Shown here piece after piece: positions 16,468 through 25,177 of a stretch of DNA of 52,522 nt. Every line of letters starts with the position of its first letter. Position 1 is the first letter of the stretch. The notes below the pieces were generated by a model. It saw only the letters and a program-made list of their open reading frames with translations. It made no database searches and was not told where the DNA came from. The position numbers were made by a program, and so were the translations under genes. Source of the stretch: Lutibacter sp. (GTDB taxonomy: Bacteria > Bacteroidota > Bacteroidia > Flavobacteriales > Flavobacteriaceae); the NCBI GenBank assembly GCA_021647265.1, contig JAKIVA010000014.1:1-52522 (forward strand). The letters are read 5' to 3'.

Positions 16468-17506
16468 CAATCATTGTTTTTTTTGAAATAATTCCTAATA
16501 CAATGCTACCAATCAAGTAAATCAGTGCATATTTTAAATTAAAAAAATAGTAAACAATACACGTTTGAATAAGATAAAATAGAGGGAAAATAGTTAATAT
16601 TAAAGCAAATCTAAATGTATTGGTAAAAACCGGATCTTTAATAGTTGACTTTAAATATTTCCAAATTAACAACGGAAAAACACTATTTAGTTTGGCAAGT
16701 AAATGAATAGGTTTAAACCAATTAATCTGTCTGTTTTTAATAGTAGATATAGGTAAATTATCAATATTTTTTATGACTTCATTAACTTTAGAAGGTTTTG
16801 TGTAATCTACCTTAAGAGCATTTAATTTGCTTGTAATTTTATCGTAATTTTCCTTGTCTTCGATGTGGACTGTTAATTTTTTTAAAGCTGAAGACACTAC
16901 ATTAATTATATTGGAAAATCTAACATCTGGGTTCTCAATATTAATAAAAGTATTTGCTAAAATAGGTTTTCCATAATATATTGAAACTCTACTTGGGAAG
17001 TTTAAATGAGAATCGTAGTTTATGCCTACGGGAACAATTTGAATTTTTAAATTGGGATATTTCTGAAGTGTGCCTAAGACAATACGAGCAAATCCCTTTT
17101 TTAAAGGGAAAATTCTTCTTTCTAAATGATGATTTCCTTCTGCAAAAATTTCAATTGCTCCTTCATTTTTTAGAATTTCGAAACATTGTTTAAAAATTAA
17201 AGTGTTTTTTTCAACGGTATTAATTCCATCTCTAATTCTATATACAGGAATCATATTTAAACTCCTAAGTATTTTATCGGCTACTTTATTTTTAAAAGCA
17301 GAGGCTCTTGTTAAAAAATGGATGTTTCTTTTGGTAGTTGTAGGTATTAAAATGGCATCTATAAGCGCGTTTTGATGATTTCCAACAAATAGTACCGCAC
17401 CTTTTTCAGGAATATTTTCTTCACCAGAAATTATTATTTTTTTATGTAAAAAGAAGAGCCCAATTTTCACATAAAATCTAATTATATTATACCAAAGGTG
17501 CTTCAA
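16457..17506 (-). CDS. Phospholipid/glycerol acyltransferase (PlsC-like)
   Basis: 349-aa membrane acyltransferase. The acyltransferase domain (about 10-215) has GNHQNALIDAIL, in which the catalytic His and Asp are five residues apart rather than the four of PlsC, as in glycerol-3-phosphate or dihydroxyacetone-phosphate type enzymes. The FAEGNHH motif takes the place of FPEGT. Two or three hydrophobic helices follow at 290-345. It is the last gene of a six-gene operon (4 bp after the BASS transporter). The acyl acceptor is uncertain. Its stop overlaps the end of the convergent GH3 gene by 11 bp, leaving no room for a terminator between them. Confidence 0.85.
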   Translation of the reverse strand: MKHLWYNIIRFYVKIGLFFLHKKIIISGEENIPEKGAVLFVGNHQNALIDAILIPTTTKRNIHFLTRASAFKNKVADKILRSLNMIPVYRIRDGINTVEKNTLIFKQCFEILKNEGAIEIFAEGNHHLERRIFPLKKGFARIVLGTLQKYPNLKIQIVPVGINYDSHLNFPSRVSIYYGKPILANTFINIENPDVRFSNIINVVSSALKKLTVHIEDKENYDKITSKLNALKVDYTKPSKVNEVIKNIDNLPISTIKNRQINWFKPIHLLAKLNSVFPLLIWKYLKSTIKDPVFTNTFRFALILTIFPLFYLIQTCIVYYFFNLKYALIYLIGSIVLGIISKKTMIVNL

Positions 17507-17510
17507 GTGC

Positions 17511-18416
17511 TTATTCTTTTATTTTTTGTTTAGACCAGTATGTGGCTAATAACAATCCAGATATAATATCCCAAATTGCCCAAAAAGCAACTAGTAAAGC
17601 CATACCTCCAAGTCCATTAAAAAAGCTAAAAATCAGTAATAATCCTAATCCTGAGTTTTGAATTCCTGTTTCAATAGAGAGTGTTTTTTGATTTTTATAA
17701 GAAAGTTTCATCGCTTTTGCAAAATAAAAACCAGTTAGTAGTGCAATTAAATTGTGAGCAATAACCAAAATAAGGACATATTCAACGTAATTTACAAAAA
17801 TATCAAAATTATCGTAAAATGCTATAACAATAAAAATCATAAAAATGATTAGAGAAATTGGCTTTAAAATCTTTGATAATTTTTTGGCTAATGTTTTGTA
17901 ATATTTATTAAATAACATTCCAAGAATAAGAGGAATTCCTAAAATTAAAGTAACTAATTTTGCCAATTCCCATGGGTTTAATTCTACTTTTTGAAGTATT
18001 TGAGCGGTTGGAGCATATAAGTTTCCCCAAAATTCCAAATTAAAAGGGGTCATTACTAACGAAATTAAGGTTGCAAATGCTGTTAAACTTACCGAGAGAG
18101 CTGAATTTCCTTTTGCCATTTGTGTCATAAAATTAGAAATATTCCCACCAGGACAAGCAGCAACCATCATCATTCCTAATGCTATACTAGGCATAGGGTT
18201 TACCAACTTTATAAAAATGAAAGTTATAAATGGTAATAAAATAAATTGTGAAATAATACCTGTAAATAGAATTCTAGGGTTTTTAAATAACCGTTTAAAA
18301 TCATCTATTGTAATTCCAAGGGCAACTCCAAACATAATTATAGCAAGCGTTACATTTAAAACCCATAAGCCTTCAGTATCAAAATTTATTTTTAATGAAT
18401 CTAAATTTTCGTTCAT
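17511..18416 (-). CDS. Bile acid:sodium symporter family transporter (BASS)
   Basis: 301-aa inner-membrane protein with about nine or ten helices. Family features include the GVALGITIDDFKRLFKNP start of helix 1 and the small-residue segment MMMVAACPGGNISNFMTQMAKGN (about 80-102), which forms the sodium and substrate region. Bacterial members move organic acids such as pantoate or keto acids rather than bile acids; the substrate here is unknown. It lies 4 bp before the PlsC gene and 8 bp after DUF4159 in the same operon. Confidence 0.87.
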   Translation of the reverse strand: MNENLDSLKINFDTEGLWVLNVTLAIIMFGVALGITIDDFKRLFKNPRILFTGIISQFILLPFITFIFIKLVNPMPSIALGMMMVAACPGGNISNFMTQMAKGNSALSVSLTAFATLISLVMTPFNLEFWGNLYAPTAQILQKVELNPWELAKLVTLILGIPLILGMLFNKYYKTLAKKLSKILKPISLIIFMIFIVIAFYDNFDIFVNYVEYVLILVIAHNLIALLTGFYFAKAMKLSYKNQKTLSIETGIQNSGLGLLLIFSFFNGLGGMALLVAFWAIWDIISGLLLATYWSKQKIKE

Positions 18417-18424
18417 AGTTTTAG

Positions 18425-19108
18425 TTAGTTTTTAAAAGCATATTCAATAATGTTAGCACCCATTTTCAATGCTTTTTCTCTTATTTCAAAATTATCATTG
18501 TGTACTTCTTCATCTTCCCAACCATCACTTAGATCCGATTCATAATCATAGAAACAAACAAGTCTTCCTTTATAAAATAAGCCAAAAGCTTGTGGGGGTT
18601 TCCCATCGTGTTCATGTATTTTAGGTAGCCCGTTTTTGAATTTAAAAGTCTGATTGTAAATAGGATGATTGTAGGGTATTTCTTGAAGATTTAAAGCTGG
18701 AAATACTTTCTTTAACTCTCTTCTAATATACGTGTCTAATCCGTAATTATCTGAAATTTCTATAAAACCTCCAGCAATAAGGTAATTTCTTAAATTTTCA
18801 ACATCACTTTCTGAAAAAATTACATTGCCGTGACCAGTCATAAAAACAATTGGATAATTAAAAATAGCTGGACTGCCAACATCAACTGTTTCGGGGTTTT
18901 TTTCAATAGAAGTTTCAATATTTTTATTACTAAATTTAATTAAGTTTGGTAGTGCTGTTGGATTTGCATACCAATCTCCACCACCGTTGTATTTTAAAAT
19001 TGCTATTTGTTGTGCTGAAATTAAACCAAAATGTAAAATGCAACATGTAAAAAGTAAATATACTTTTTTGGAGATTAATGAGTAAAATTTTAATTTTAAG
19101 TTATTCAT
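18425..19108 (-). CDS. DUF4159 domain protein, exported
   Basis: 227-aa protein with an N-terminal signal sequence (YLLFTCCILHFGLISAQ, cleavage near residue 32) and a DUF4159 domain over most of the rest. The hallmarks are YNGGGDWYANPTALPNL at the start and the FMTGHG segment, followed by an S-D-N-Y/G-x-D stretch. The fold is related to the glutamine-amidotransferase-like/ThuA proteins, and no enzymatic function is established. It should be periplasmic. The start codon overlaps the rsmE stop by 8 bp, so the two are probably translated in a coupled way. Confidence 0.85.
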   Translation of the reverse strand: MNNLKLKFYSLISKKVYLLFTCCILHFGLISAQQIAILKYNGGGDWYANPTALPNLIKFSNKNIETSIEKNPETVDVGSPAIFNYPIVFMTGHGNVIFSESDVENLRNYLIAGGFIEISDNYGLDTYIRRELKKVFPALNLQEIPYNHPIYNQTFKFKNGLPKIHEHDGKPPQAFGLFYKGRLVCFYDYESDLSDGWEDEEVHNDNFEIREKALKMGANIIEYAFKN

Positions 19109-19808
19109 TTATAAAGGCAACACTGTGAACAGCAACAATACCAGCAGTTTCAGTTCGTAAACGGCTTTGTCCCAAAGATACAGGAATAAATTTATGTTCC
19201 AAACTTTGTTGTATTTCTTTGGTTGAAAAATCGCCTTCGGGGCCAATTAAGATAGTAATTTTGGTTGAAGGTTTTAATGCTGATTTTAATAATTTTTTAT
19301 CAGTTTCTTCACAGTGAGCTATAAATAATTGCCCGTCAAAATCTGATTTTATAAATTGATTGAATGTTACAGAATTATTTAATTTTGGGAAATGAAATTT
19401 AAGTGATTGTTTTGCCGCAGAATGAATTATTTTCTTCATTCTTTCAGGTTTAACAACTTTACGTTCAGAGTGTTCGCAAATTATAGGTGTAATTTCATCA
19501 ATGCCAATTTCGGTAGCTTTTTCTAAGAACCATTCAAACCTGTCATTTAATTTTGTAGGAGCAATAGCAATATGTAAATAATAATTCCAAAGTTTCTTTT
19601 TGTGTTCTACGTTTATAATTTTAACTAAACATTTTTTAGCATTAGCATTAATAATTTCAGATGTAAATAAGTATCCAAAACCGTTTGTAATAAATATTTT
19701 ATCACTCTCTTTTTTGCGAAGTACACGAACAATATGTTTACTTTCAATTTTATCAAAAGTAAATTGTTGTGTATTGGCTGTTATTTCTGAATTGTAAAAT
19801 AATTGCAT
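19101..19808 (-). CDS. rsmE: 16S rRNA (uracil-1498-N3)-methyltransferase RsmE
   Basis: 235-aa SPOUT-fold enzyme that methylates U1498 in the decoding region of 16S rRNA. The N-terminal PUA-like domain (HIVRVLRKK at about 22-30) is followed by the knotted domain with KATEIGIDEITPIICEHSE, LIGPEGDFSTKE and LGQSRLRTETAGI. I start it at ATG 19808: MQLFYNSEI is the usual flavobacterial beginning, and it overlaps the upstream stop as TAATG. An in-frame ATG eight codons earlier lies inside the neighbouring gene and is less likely. Confidence 0.93.
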   Translation of the reverse strand: MQLFYNSEITANTQQFTFDKIESKHIVRVLRKKESDKIFITNGFGYLFTSEIINANAKKCLVKIINVEHKKKLWNYYLHIAIAPTKLNDRFEWFLEKATEIGIDEITPIICEHSERKVVKPERMKKIIHSAAKQSLKFHFPKLNNSVTFNQFIKSDFDGQLFIAHCEETDKKLLKSALKPSTKITILIGPEGDFSTKEIQQSLEHKFIPVSLGQSRLRTETAGIVAVHSVAFINE

Positions 19809-20926
19809 TAAATTTCTTTTCTGTAAGTACAACGTTTTTTATAAATAGTTGAATTAAAATTTTTCCAAACAGCGGCAATAGCTTTGTTACTAGCAAGTTC
19901 GGGTGTTCTAATACAATTAACAATACCTTTTGGTTCAAAAGTTTTTTGATATTCTAAAAATAGCAGTGCGTGTACACCTTTGTTATGTAGTTTTGGATGT
20001 ACGCCAATTAAGTAGAAGAGAACATCTTTACTGTTTTTTTTTGCCTTCAATAGGTGAAACAATCCAAAAGGCAGTAATTTTCCTTTGGCTTTTTGTAAAG
20101 CTTCTGAAAATGAAGGCATTGTAATAGCAAATGCCACCATATTATTATCTTTATCTACAACAAACTTAATGTATTCAGGATTGATAAATGAAATGTATTT
20201 TTTTTTGAAATATTCTTTTTCAATATCAGTAATTGGAACAAATGTAGGAAGCGAAGCATAGCTTTCGTTAAATAAATCGAACATTTGATCTACATAAGGA
20301 AAAATATCTTTTGTTTTAGTGAAATTTAAGGGGGTAAGCTGGTAGCGTTTTTTTATAACGGTACTAATTCTTTCAAGAGGCTCTCTTTTTACATTTTTAA
20401 AAGGAAAAATACTTTCTAAATATTCTTTTTCAACCTTGAAGCCTAATTGTTTAAAATGATCTTTATAATACGTATAGTTGTACCATGTTATCATACTGCC
20501 AATTCGGTCAAACCCATCTGTTAAAACACCAACCTTATCAAGGTTTGAGAAACCCATTGGGCCTTCCATAAATTCCAGTTTGTTTTGTAAACCAATTTCA
20601 TAAACTTTGTCCAATAACTTTTTAGAAACTTCAATATCATCGATAAAATCAAACCATCCAAAGCGCATTTTCCGTAGCTTTTGCTTATTTATTTCAGTAT
20701 GATTTACAATTGCAGAAATTCTTCCAACAATTTCATTGTTTTTAATCGCAACAAAAAAATAAGCTTCAGCATGTTGAAAAACAGGATTTATGTTTTTATC
20801 GAATGATTCTAGCTCATCATTGATAATGGGAGGAACCCAATAAGGATTGTCTTTGTATAATTTAAAAGGAAACTTAACAAATGCTTTCATCTCCTTTTTA
20901 GATATCATTTCTTGAATAGTAATCAT
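19808..20926 (-). CDS. GNAT-like N-acyltransferase of unknown substrate
   Basis: 372-aa soluble protein that appears to contain two GNAT-like halves. The opening (FVKFPFKLYKDNPYWVPPII, 17-36) and AYFFVAIKNNEIVGRISAIVNH (55-76) resemble acyl-CoA binding GNAT folds, and a second copy near 290-345 has YLIGVHPKLHNKGVHALLF, the acetyl-CoA loop. No signal peptide. It overlaps rsmE by one base (TAATG) and follows the outer-membrane protein gene by 5 bp. Relatives carry inconsistent names in databases; I see nothing of a GTP cyclohydrolase. The substrate is not known. Confidence 0.8.
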   Translation of the reverse strand: MITIQEMISKKEMKAFVKFPFKLYKDNPYWVPPIINDELESFDKNINPVFQHAEAYFFVAIKNNEIVGRISAIVNHTEINKQKLRKMRFGWFDFIDDIEVSKKLLDKVYEIGLQNKLEFMEGPMGFSNLDKVGVLTDGFDRIGSMITWYNYTYYKDHFKQLGFKVEKEYLESIFPFKNVKREPLERISTVIKKRYQLTPLNFTKTKDIFPYVDQMFDLFNESYASLPTFVPITDIEKEYFKKKYISFINPEYIKFVVDKDNNMVAFAITMPSFSEALQKAKGKLLPFGLFHLLKAKKNSKDVLFYLIGVHPKLHNKGVHALLFLEYQKTFEPKGIVNCIRTPELASNKAIAAVWKNFNSTIYKKRCTYRKEI

Positions 20927-20931
20927 AAATT

Positions 20932-21876
20932 TTAATGCTTCTTTTTAAATAATCTCGAAAAGAAATTTCCTTTTTTCCTGCGTTTCCTTTTTTTTGTAAG
21001 TTGATCTCTAGGAGAACTTTTACTAATTATTTTATCTGAATGTCTATCCAATCTCCAAGCAACTCCAATTGAAGAATACAAAAAGGAGTAGTCTTCAAAA
21101 AAATTTGTCCTAATAGATGCGTCTAGCTGCAAATTGTCAGAAAACAAATAGGCAGCTCCAGTACCAAAATGAAATTTAGGAGTTGCCGTTTTCTCAAATA
21201 TGCCTTGATTTTCAATAAAATAAGACCATTTGTAGCTCAAGGCATAGGTCATTGTTGCTATATATGAATATTCGTTAGAATCTGATAATATTTTATCGGC
21301 TATTAAATTAGTTATTAAAACCAATCGACTAGAAAAATCATTTTGTAGTAATACAGCTGCTTTTATACTCAATTCATTTTCTTTAAAATCTTTGCCTAAA
21401 AAATTAGTATTAACACCAACAAAAGCTGCTACAGATGGGATTAATCTTTTTTTATCAAATGCCGTTCTCTTTTTCCAACTTCTAATTTCTTTAGATTTAT
21501 CGGTATATTCTTGTTGATAGAATAAATATTTAGCTCCAATAGTTAGTTGACTAATTCCATTAATAGTATAGTTTGCACCTAAAATATTATAAACTTCATC
21601 ACGTTGATAAGCTACTTTTGCATTAAATTCTAATTTCTCATAGAATTTCCCATACCTAAAAAATAATTCACCACCAATGGTATTTGGTTTAGAAAAGGCT
21701 GTTTCTCTTGTGCTAGTTCTATAAAATAAGCCAGTTTCAAATTGAAAAACATTAGTCCCAACACTATATGGACTCTCAGAAAAACCAGGTCTATTAGAAT
21801 TGATAATTTCAGTATATTGAGCATGAAGCATTTGAATACTGTTAAATACAATGAACAACAAAAAAACTCTTTTCAT
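20932..21876 (-). CDS. Predicted outer-membrane beta-barrel protein (transporter-like)
   Basis: 314-aa exported protein with a signal peptide (1-19, ending MLHAQ). The mature part starts with NSNRPGFSESPYSVGTNVFQFETG, the N-terminal pattern of the outer-membrane family known from phenol-degradation MetA-like proteins. Alternating aromatic-hydrophobic strands follow, as in a small barrel, and the last strand ends near residue 290. A strongly basic tail (KKRKRRKKGNFF) closes the protein, which is unusual for a barrel and might face the periplasm. It is the first gene of the six-gene operon, with a -7 box at 21897-21904. Substrate unknown. Confidence 0.8.
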   Translation of the reverse strand: MKRVFLLFIVFNSIQMLHAQYTEIINSNRPGFSESPYSVGTNVFQFETGLFYRTSTRETAFSKPNTIGGELFFRYGKFYEKLEFNAKVAYQRDEVYNILGANYTINGISQLTIGAKYLFYQQEYTDKSKEIRSWKKRTAFDKKRLIPSVAAFVGVNTNFLGKDFKENELSIKAAVLLQNDFSSRLVLITNLIADKILSDSNEYSYIATMTYALSYKWSYFIENQGIFEKTATPKFHFGTGAAYLFSDNLQLDASIRTNFFEDYSFLYSSIGVAWRLDRHSDKIISKSSPRDQLTKKRKRRKKGNFFSRLFKKKH

Positions 21877-21896
21877 ATGTTAAGTTTATTATTGTT

Positions 21897-21904
21897 CAAA
21901 TATA
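21897..21904 (-). promoter_or_regulatory. -7 promoter box of the 21876-16457 operon
   Basis: Minus-strand TATATTTG fits TAnnTTTG and lies 20 bp upstream of the ATG at 21876, giving a short leader of about 15 nt. A convincing -33 TTG is not seen. Confidence 0.45.
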
Positions 21905-21945
21905 AGATTTTATATAATTAAATGTTTTAGTTACCGTCAAATTGT

Positions 21946-21953
21946 TATTTTTG
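21946..21953 (+). promoter_or_regulatory. -7 promoter box of the DUF4834/YfhO glycan operon
   Basis: TATTTTTG fits TAnnTTTG and lies 21 bp before the ATG at 21975. Since an upstream in-frame ATG (21942) precedes this box, it supports the later start. The -33 region is poor. Confidence 0.5.
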
Positions 21954-21974
21954 GGAATTATAAAACTTTATAAA

Positions 21975-22235
21975 ATGGGATTGTTAAAAACGATAGCAAT
22001 TATAATAATTGTTTACTACGTACTTAAATTTATAAGTAGATACATTTTACCATTGTTTATAAAACAGGTAGTTAATAATGTTGAGAAGAAATTTAGAGAA
22101 CAGCAACAACAAAGTCAACCAGATAATGGAGGTGGAAAAGTTGGAGAAACAGTAATAGCTAAAAAGCCATCAAGGCCTAAAGAGAGTAATAAAGATGTTG
22201 GAGATTATGTAGATTATGAAGATATAAACGAGTAA
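21975..22235 (+). CDS. DUF4834 family small membrane protein
   Basis: 86-aa protein with one N-terminal membrane helix (about 3-30, TIAIIIIVYYVLKFISRYILPLF), a polar glutamine-rich linker (FREQQQQSQPD) and an acidic tail ending YVDYEDINE. This is the DUF4834 plan of Bacteroidota, of unknown function. I take ATG 21975 rather than an in-frame ATG at 21942 because the promoter box lies between them. YfhO starts 5 bp later, an association that suggests a shared membrane role. Confidence 0.82.
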   Translation: MGLLKTIAIIIIVYYVLKFISRYILPLFIKQVVNNVEKKFREQQQQSQPDNGGGKVGETVIAKKPSRPKESNKDVGDYVDYEDINE

Positions 22236-22240
22236 ATTTC

Positions 22241-24664
22241 ATGAAAAATTTAATACCTAAATTTTTTCCATTTGCAGTAGTAATTTTAATTTTTATTATT
22301 GCTTCAGTAGCCTATTTTTCTCCAATTTTAGAAGGGAAAAAGATATTTCAGAACGATATTAAGCAGTTCACTGGAATGGCAAAAGAAGTGAATGATTTTA
22401 GAAAAGAAAATAATGCAGAACCTTATTGGACGAACGCCGCTTTTGGAGGAATGCCAACATATAATTTAAGCGTTTTATATCCTAACAATTATATAAAAAA
22501 ACTAGATAAATTACTGCGCTTTTTACCTAGACCTGCAGATTATTTGTTTCTTTACTTTTTAAGTTTTTTTATTCTTTTATTGGTATTAAAAGTTGATTAT
22601 AAACTTGCAGCGTTGGGAGCATTGGCTTTTGGATTTTCAACATATTATATTATTATTTTAGGAGTAGGACATAATGCCAAAGCACATGCAATTGCTTATA
22701 TGCCTATGGTTTTGGCGGGGATAATACTGGTTTTACAACAAAAATATTTATGGGGTTTTGTGCTAACTGCTATTGCGATGTCTTTAGAAATAAATGCCAG
22801 TCATCCTCAAATGACCTATTATTTGCTGTTTATGGTATTAATTTTAGGTGTTGTTTATTTAATTGATGCTTTTAAAGAAAAGCAATTACCTACTTTTTTT
22901 AAAAGTGTTGCAATTTTAACGGTTGCAGTTGTGTTGGCAGTAGGTACCAATGCTACCAGTTTATTGGGAACTAAAGAATATGCGGCTCATAGTACACGGG
23001 GGAAAAGTGAGTTAACAATTACTCCAAACGGTTCTAGTAAAAAACCTTCAAAAGGTCTTGACAAAGAGTATATAACTCAATATAGTTATGGAATTTTAGA
23101 AACGTTTAATTTGTTTATTCCACGTTTTATGGGAGGTGGAAACTATGAAGATGTTGGTTTAGATTCCAATATTTATCAATTTTTAAAAGGAAAAACAGAT
23201 CCACGTCGTGCAAAAGAGTTTGCCAAATTTGCTCCAATGTATTGGGGAAAGCAGCCCATAGTTGAAGCACCGGCCTATATTGGAGCTGTTTTAGTGTTTT
23301 TATTTGTTTTAGGGATTTTCCTAGTGAAAGGCAAGCTAAAAAAGTGGTTAGTTGGTGCTGTTATTTTTTCAATATTATTGAGCTGGGGTAAAAATTTCAA
23401 TATGTTAACTAATTTTTTTATTGATTATATCCCCCTGTATAATAAATTCAGAGCAGTTTCTTCCATACAAGTAATAGCTGAATTAGCGATACCTTTGTTA
23501 GGAATACTGGGTTTAAAAGAATTATTTTCAACAAATAATACTTCTAAAATAAAATTAAATGCATTAAAAAATACATTCTATATTGTTGGAGGACTGGCTT
23601 TAATTTTCACACTATTTGGATCTACTCTTTTTGCTTTTGAAGGTTTAAGAGATGCAAATTATGATACTATGGTTGCAGGATTCTTAGATGCAATTATAGC
23701 AGATAGAAAAGCCATCTTTTTTACAGATAGTTTAAGGTCATTAATTCTAATTACATTATCTACAGGTATATTGTGGTTATTTGTAAAAGAAAAATTGAAC
23801 AAGAATATGACAACTATTCTTATTGCCTGTCTTATTTTATTTGATTTGGTTTCTGTAGATAGAAGATATGTAAATAATGAAGATTTTTTAAGTGCCAAAA
23901 AAGTAGATAAACCTTTTGTTGCTTCTGAAGTTGATAAAGAAATTTTAAAAGATAAAAGCTATTACAGAGTAGCTAATTTTATAGTTAACCCAATGAATGA
24001 TGGTTCTACATCCTATTTTCATAAATCTATAGGAGGTTATCATGCGGCTAAACTTAGGAGGTATCAAGAATTATACGATTTTCAAATTTCAAAAAATAAT
24101 ATTGAAGTATTGAATATGATGAATACTAAATATTTTATTTTTGAAGATGGTAGTGGGAGAGAAACACTTCAACAAAATCCTGATGCAAACGGAAATGTTT
24201 GGTTTGTAAAAAATATAAAGGTAGTTAATAATGCTAGTGAAGAAATTAAGGCGTTGGATAGTTTAAAAACTAAAACAGAAGCTGTGATTGATAAACGCTT
24301 TGTTAATGGAGATTTTAAAATAAGTTTTCCAAAAGATTCAACAGCAACAATTCAATTAGTAACTTATAAAACAAATGAGTTAACATATAAATCAAACTCT
24401 AATTCAAATCAATTTGCCGTATTTTCTGAAATATATTATAAAGATGGATGGAATGCTTATATTGATGGAAAACAGACACCGTATTACAGAGTTAATTATG
24501 TTTTACGCGGAATGGAAATTCCAAAAGGAAAACATACCATTGAGTTTAAGTTTGAGCCTACTGTAATTAAAAAAGGGAATACCATAACGTTAACTTCGTA
24601 CGCTTTGCTTTTAATCATTTCTTTAGGATGGTTTTTTGTAGATAAAAAGAAAAAGAATGTATAG
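22241..24664 (+). CDS. YfhO-family membrane protein, probable glycosyltransferase-type
   Basis: 807-aa integral membrane protein with about 13 helices spread over residues 8-545 and one more at the C-terminus, and an extracytoplasmic domain of about 230 residues between (565-780). The YfhO family resembles GT-C glycosyltransferases that use lipid-linked sugars; Bacillus YfhO acts in lipoteichoic acid glycosylation. The loop after helix 1 (NDIKQFTGMAKEVNDF) and the stretch TNAAFGGMPTYNL are typical. It heads the surface glycan locus and overlaps the methyltransferase gene by 8 bp. The sugar donor and acceptor are unknown. Confidence 0.85.
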   Translation: MKNLIPKFFPFAVVILIFIIASVAYFSPILEGKKIFQNDIKQFTGMAKEVNDFRKENNAEPYWTNAAFGGMPTYNLSVLYPNNYIKKLDKLLRFLPRPADYLFLYFLSFFILLLVLKVDYKLAALGALAFGFSTYYIIILGVGHNAKAHAIAYMPMVLAGIILVLQQKYLWGFVLTAIAMSLEINASHPQMTYYLLFMVLILGVVYLIDAFKEKQLPTFFKSVAILTVAVVLAVGTNATSLLGTKEYAAHSTRGKSELTITPNGSSKKPSKGLDKEYITQYSYGILETFNLFIPRFMGGGNYEDVGLDSNIYQFLKGKTDPRRAKEFAKFAPMYWGKQPIVEAPAYIGAVLVFLFVLGIFLVKGKLKKWLVGAVIFSILLSWGKNFNMLTNFFIDYIPLYNKFRAVSSIQVIAELAIPLLGILGLKELFSTNNTSKIKLNALKNTFYIVGGLALIFTLFGSTLFAFEGLRDANYDTMVAGFLDAIIADRKAIFFTDSLRSLILITLSTGILWLFVKEKLNKNMTTILIACLILFDLVSVDRRYVNNEDFLSAKKVDKPFVASEVDKEILKDKSYYRVANFIVNPMNDGSTSYFHKSIGGYHAAKLRRYQELYDFQISKNNIEVLNMMNTKYFIFEDGSGRETLQQNPDANGNVWFVKNIKVVNNASEEIKALDSLKTKTEAVIDKRFVNGDFKISFPKDSTATIQLVTYKTNELTYKSNSNSNQFAVFSEIYYKDGWNAYIDGKQTPYYRVNYVLRGMEIPKGKHTIEFKFEPTVIKKGNTITLTSYALLLIISLGWFFVDKKKKNV

Positions 24665-25172
24665 TAAAATACCAATTAAACGTTATGAACATACGTTAAA
24701 ATTTTTACGAGATGTTTTACCTGCACCTGCAACAATTTTAGATTTGGGCGTACGAAATCCATTTTCTGAAATTATGGAGCAAAACGGGTATAAAGTTTAT
24801 AATACCAATGGTGAAGATTTAGATTTACTACCCCAAATAGTTAAAAATTACAATGTTGATGCTGTAACTGCCTTTGAAATTTTTGAACATTTAGTTTCTC
24901 CATTTGATGTTTTAAGAACTATTGAAACTTCAAAAATTATTACTACAGTTCCGTTAAGTTTATGGTTTGCGAAAGCATATAGAAGTAAAACTGATATGAG
25001 AGACAGGCACTATCATGAGTTTGAAGACTGGCAGTTTGACTGGTTGCTTGAAAAATCGGGCTGGACTATAAAGAAAAAAGAAAAATGGACAAGTCCTATC
25101 AATAAAATTGGTTTTAGACCTATTTTAAGGAAATTTACACCACGTTACTACGCAGTTTACGCTGAAAAATAA
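24657..25172 (+). CDS. SAM-dependent methyltransferase (glycan locus)
   Basis: 171-aa class I methyltransferase-like protein. The AdoMet motif I region is TILDLGVRNPFSE (about 21-33), weaker than the usual GxGxG; motif II is NGEDLDLLP and the region AFEIFEHLVSPFDVLRTI (72-89) matches the helix after motif III. It is short and its C-terminal part (DRHYHEFEDWQFDWLLEKSG) is the usual substrate-binding cap of ubiE/methyltransferase 11 like proteins. Its position between YfhO and two glycosyltransferases suggests it methylates a sugar or lipid intermediate. Confidence 0.75.
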   Translation: MYSKIPIKRYEHTLKFLRDVLPAPATILDLGVRNPFSEIMEQNGYKVYNTNGEDLDLLPQIVKNYNVDAVTAFEIFEHLVSPFDVLRTIETSKIITTVPLSLWFAKAYRSKTDMRDRHYHEFEDWQFDWLLEKSGWTIKKKEKWTSPINKIGFRPILRKFTPRYYAVYAEK

Positions 25173-25177
25173 TTGAT

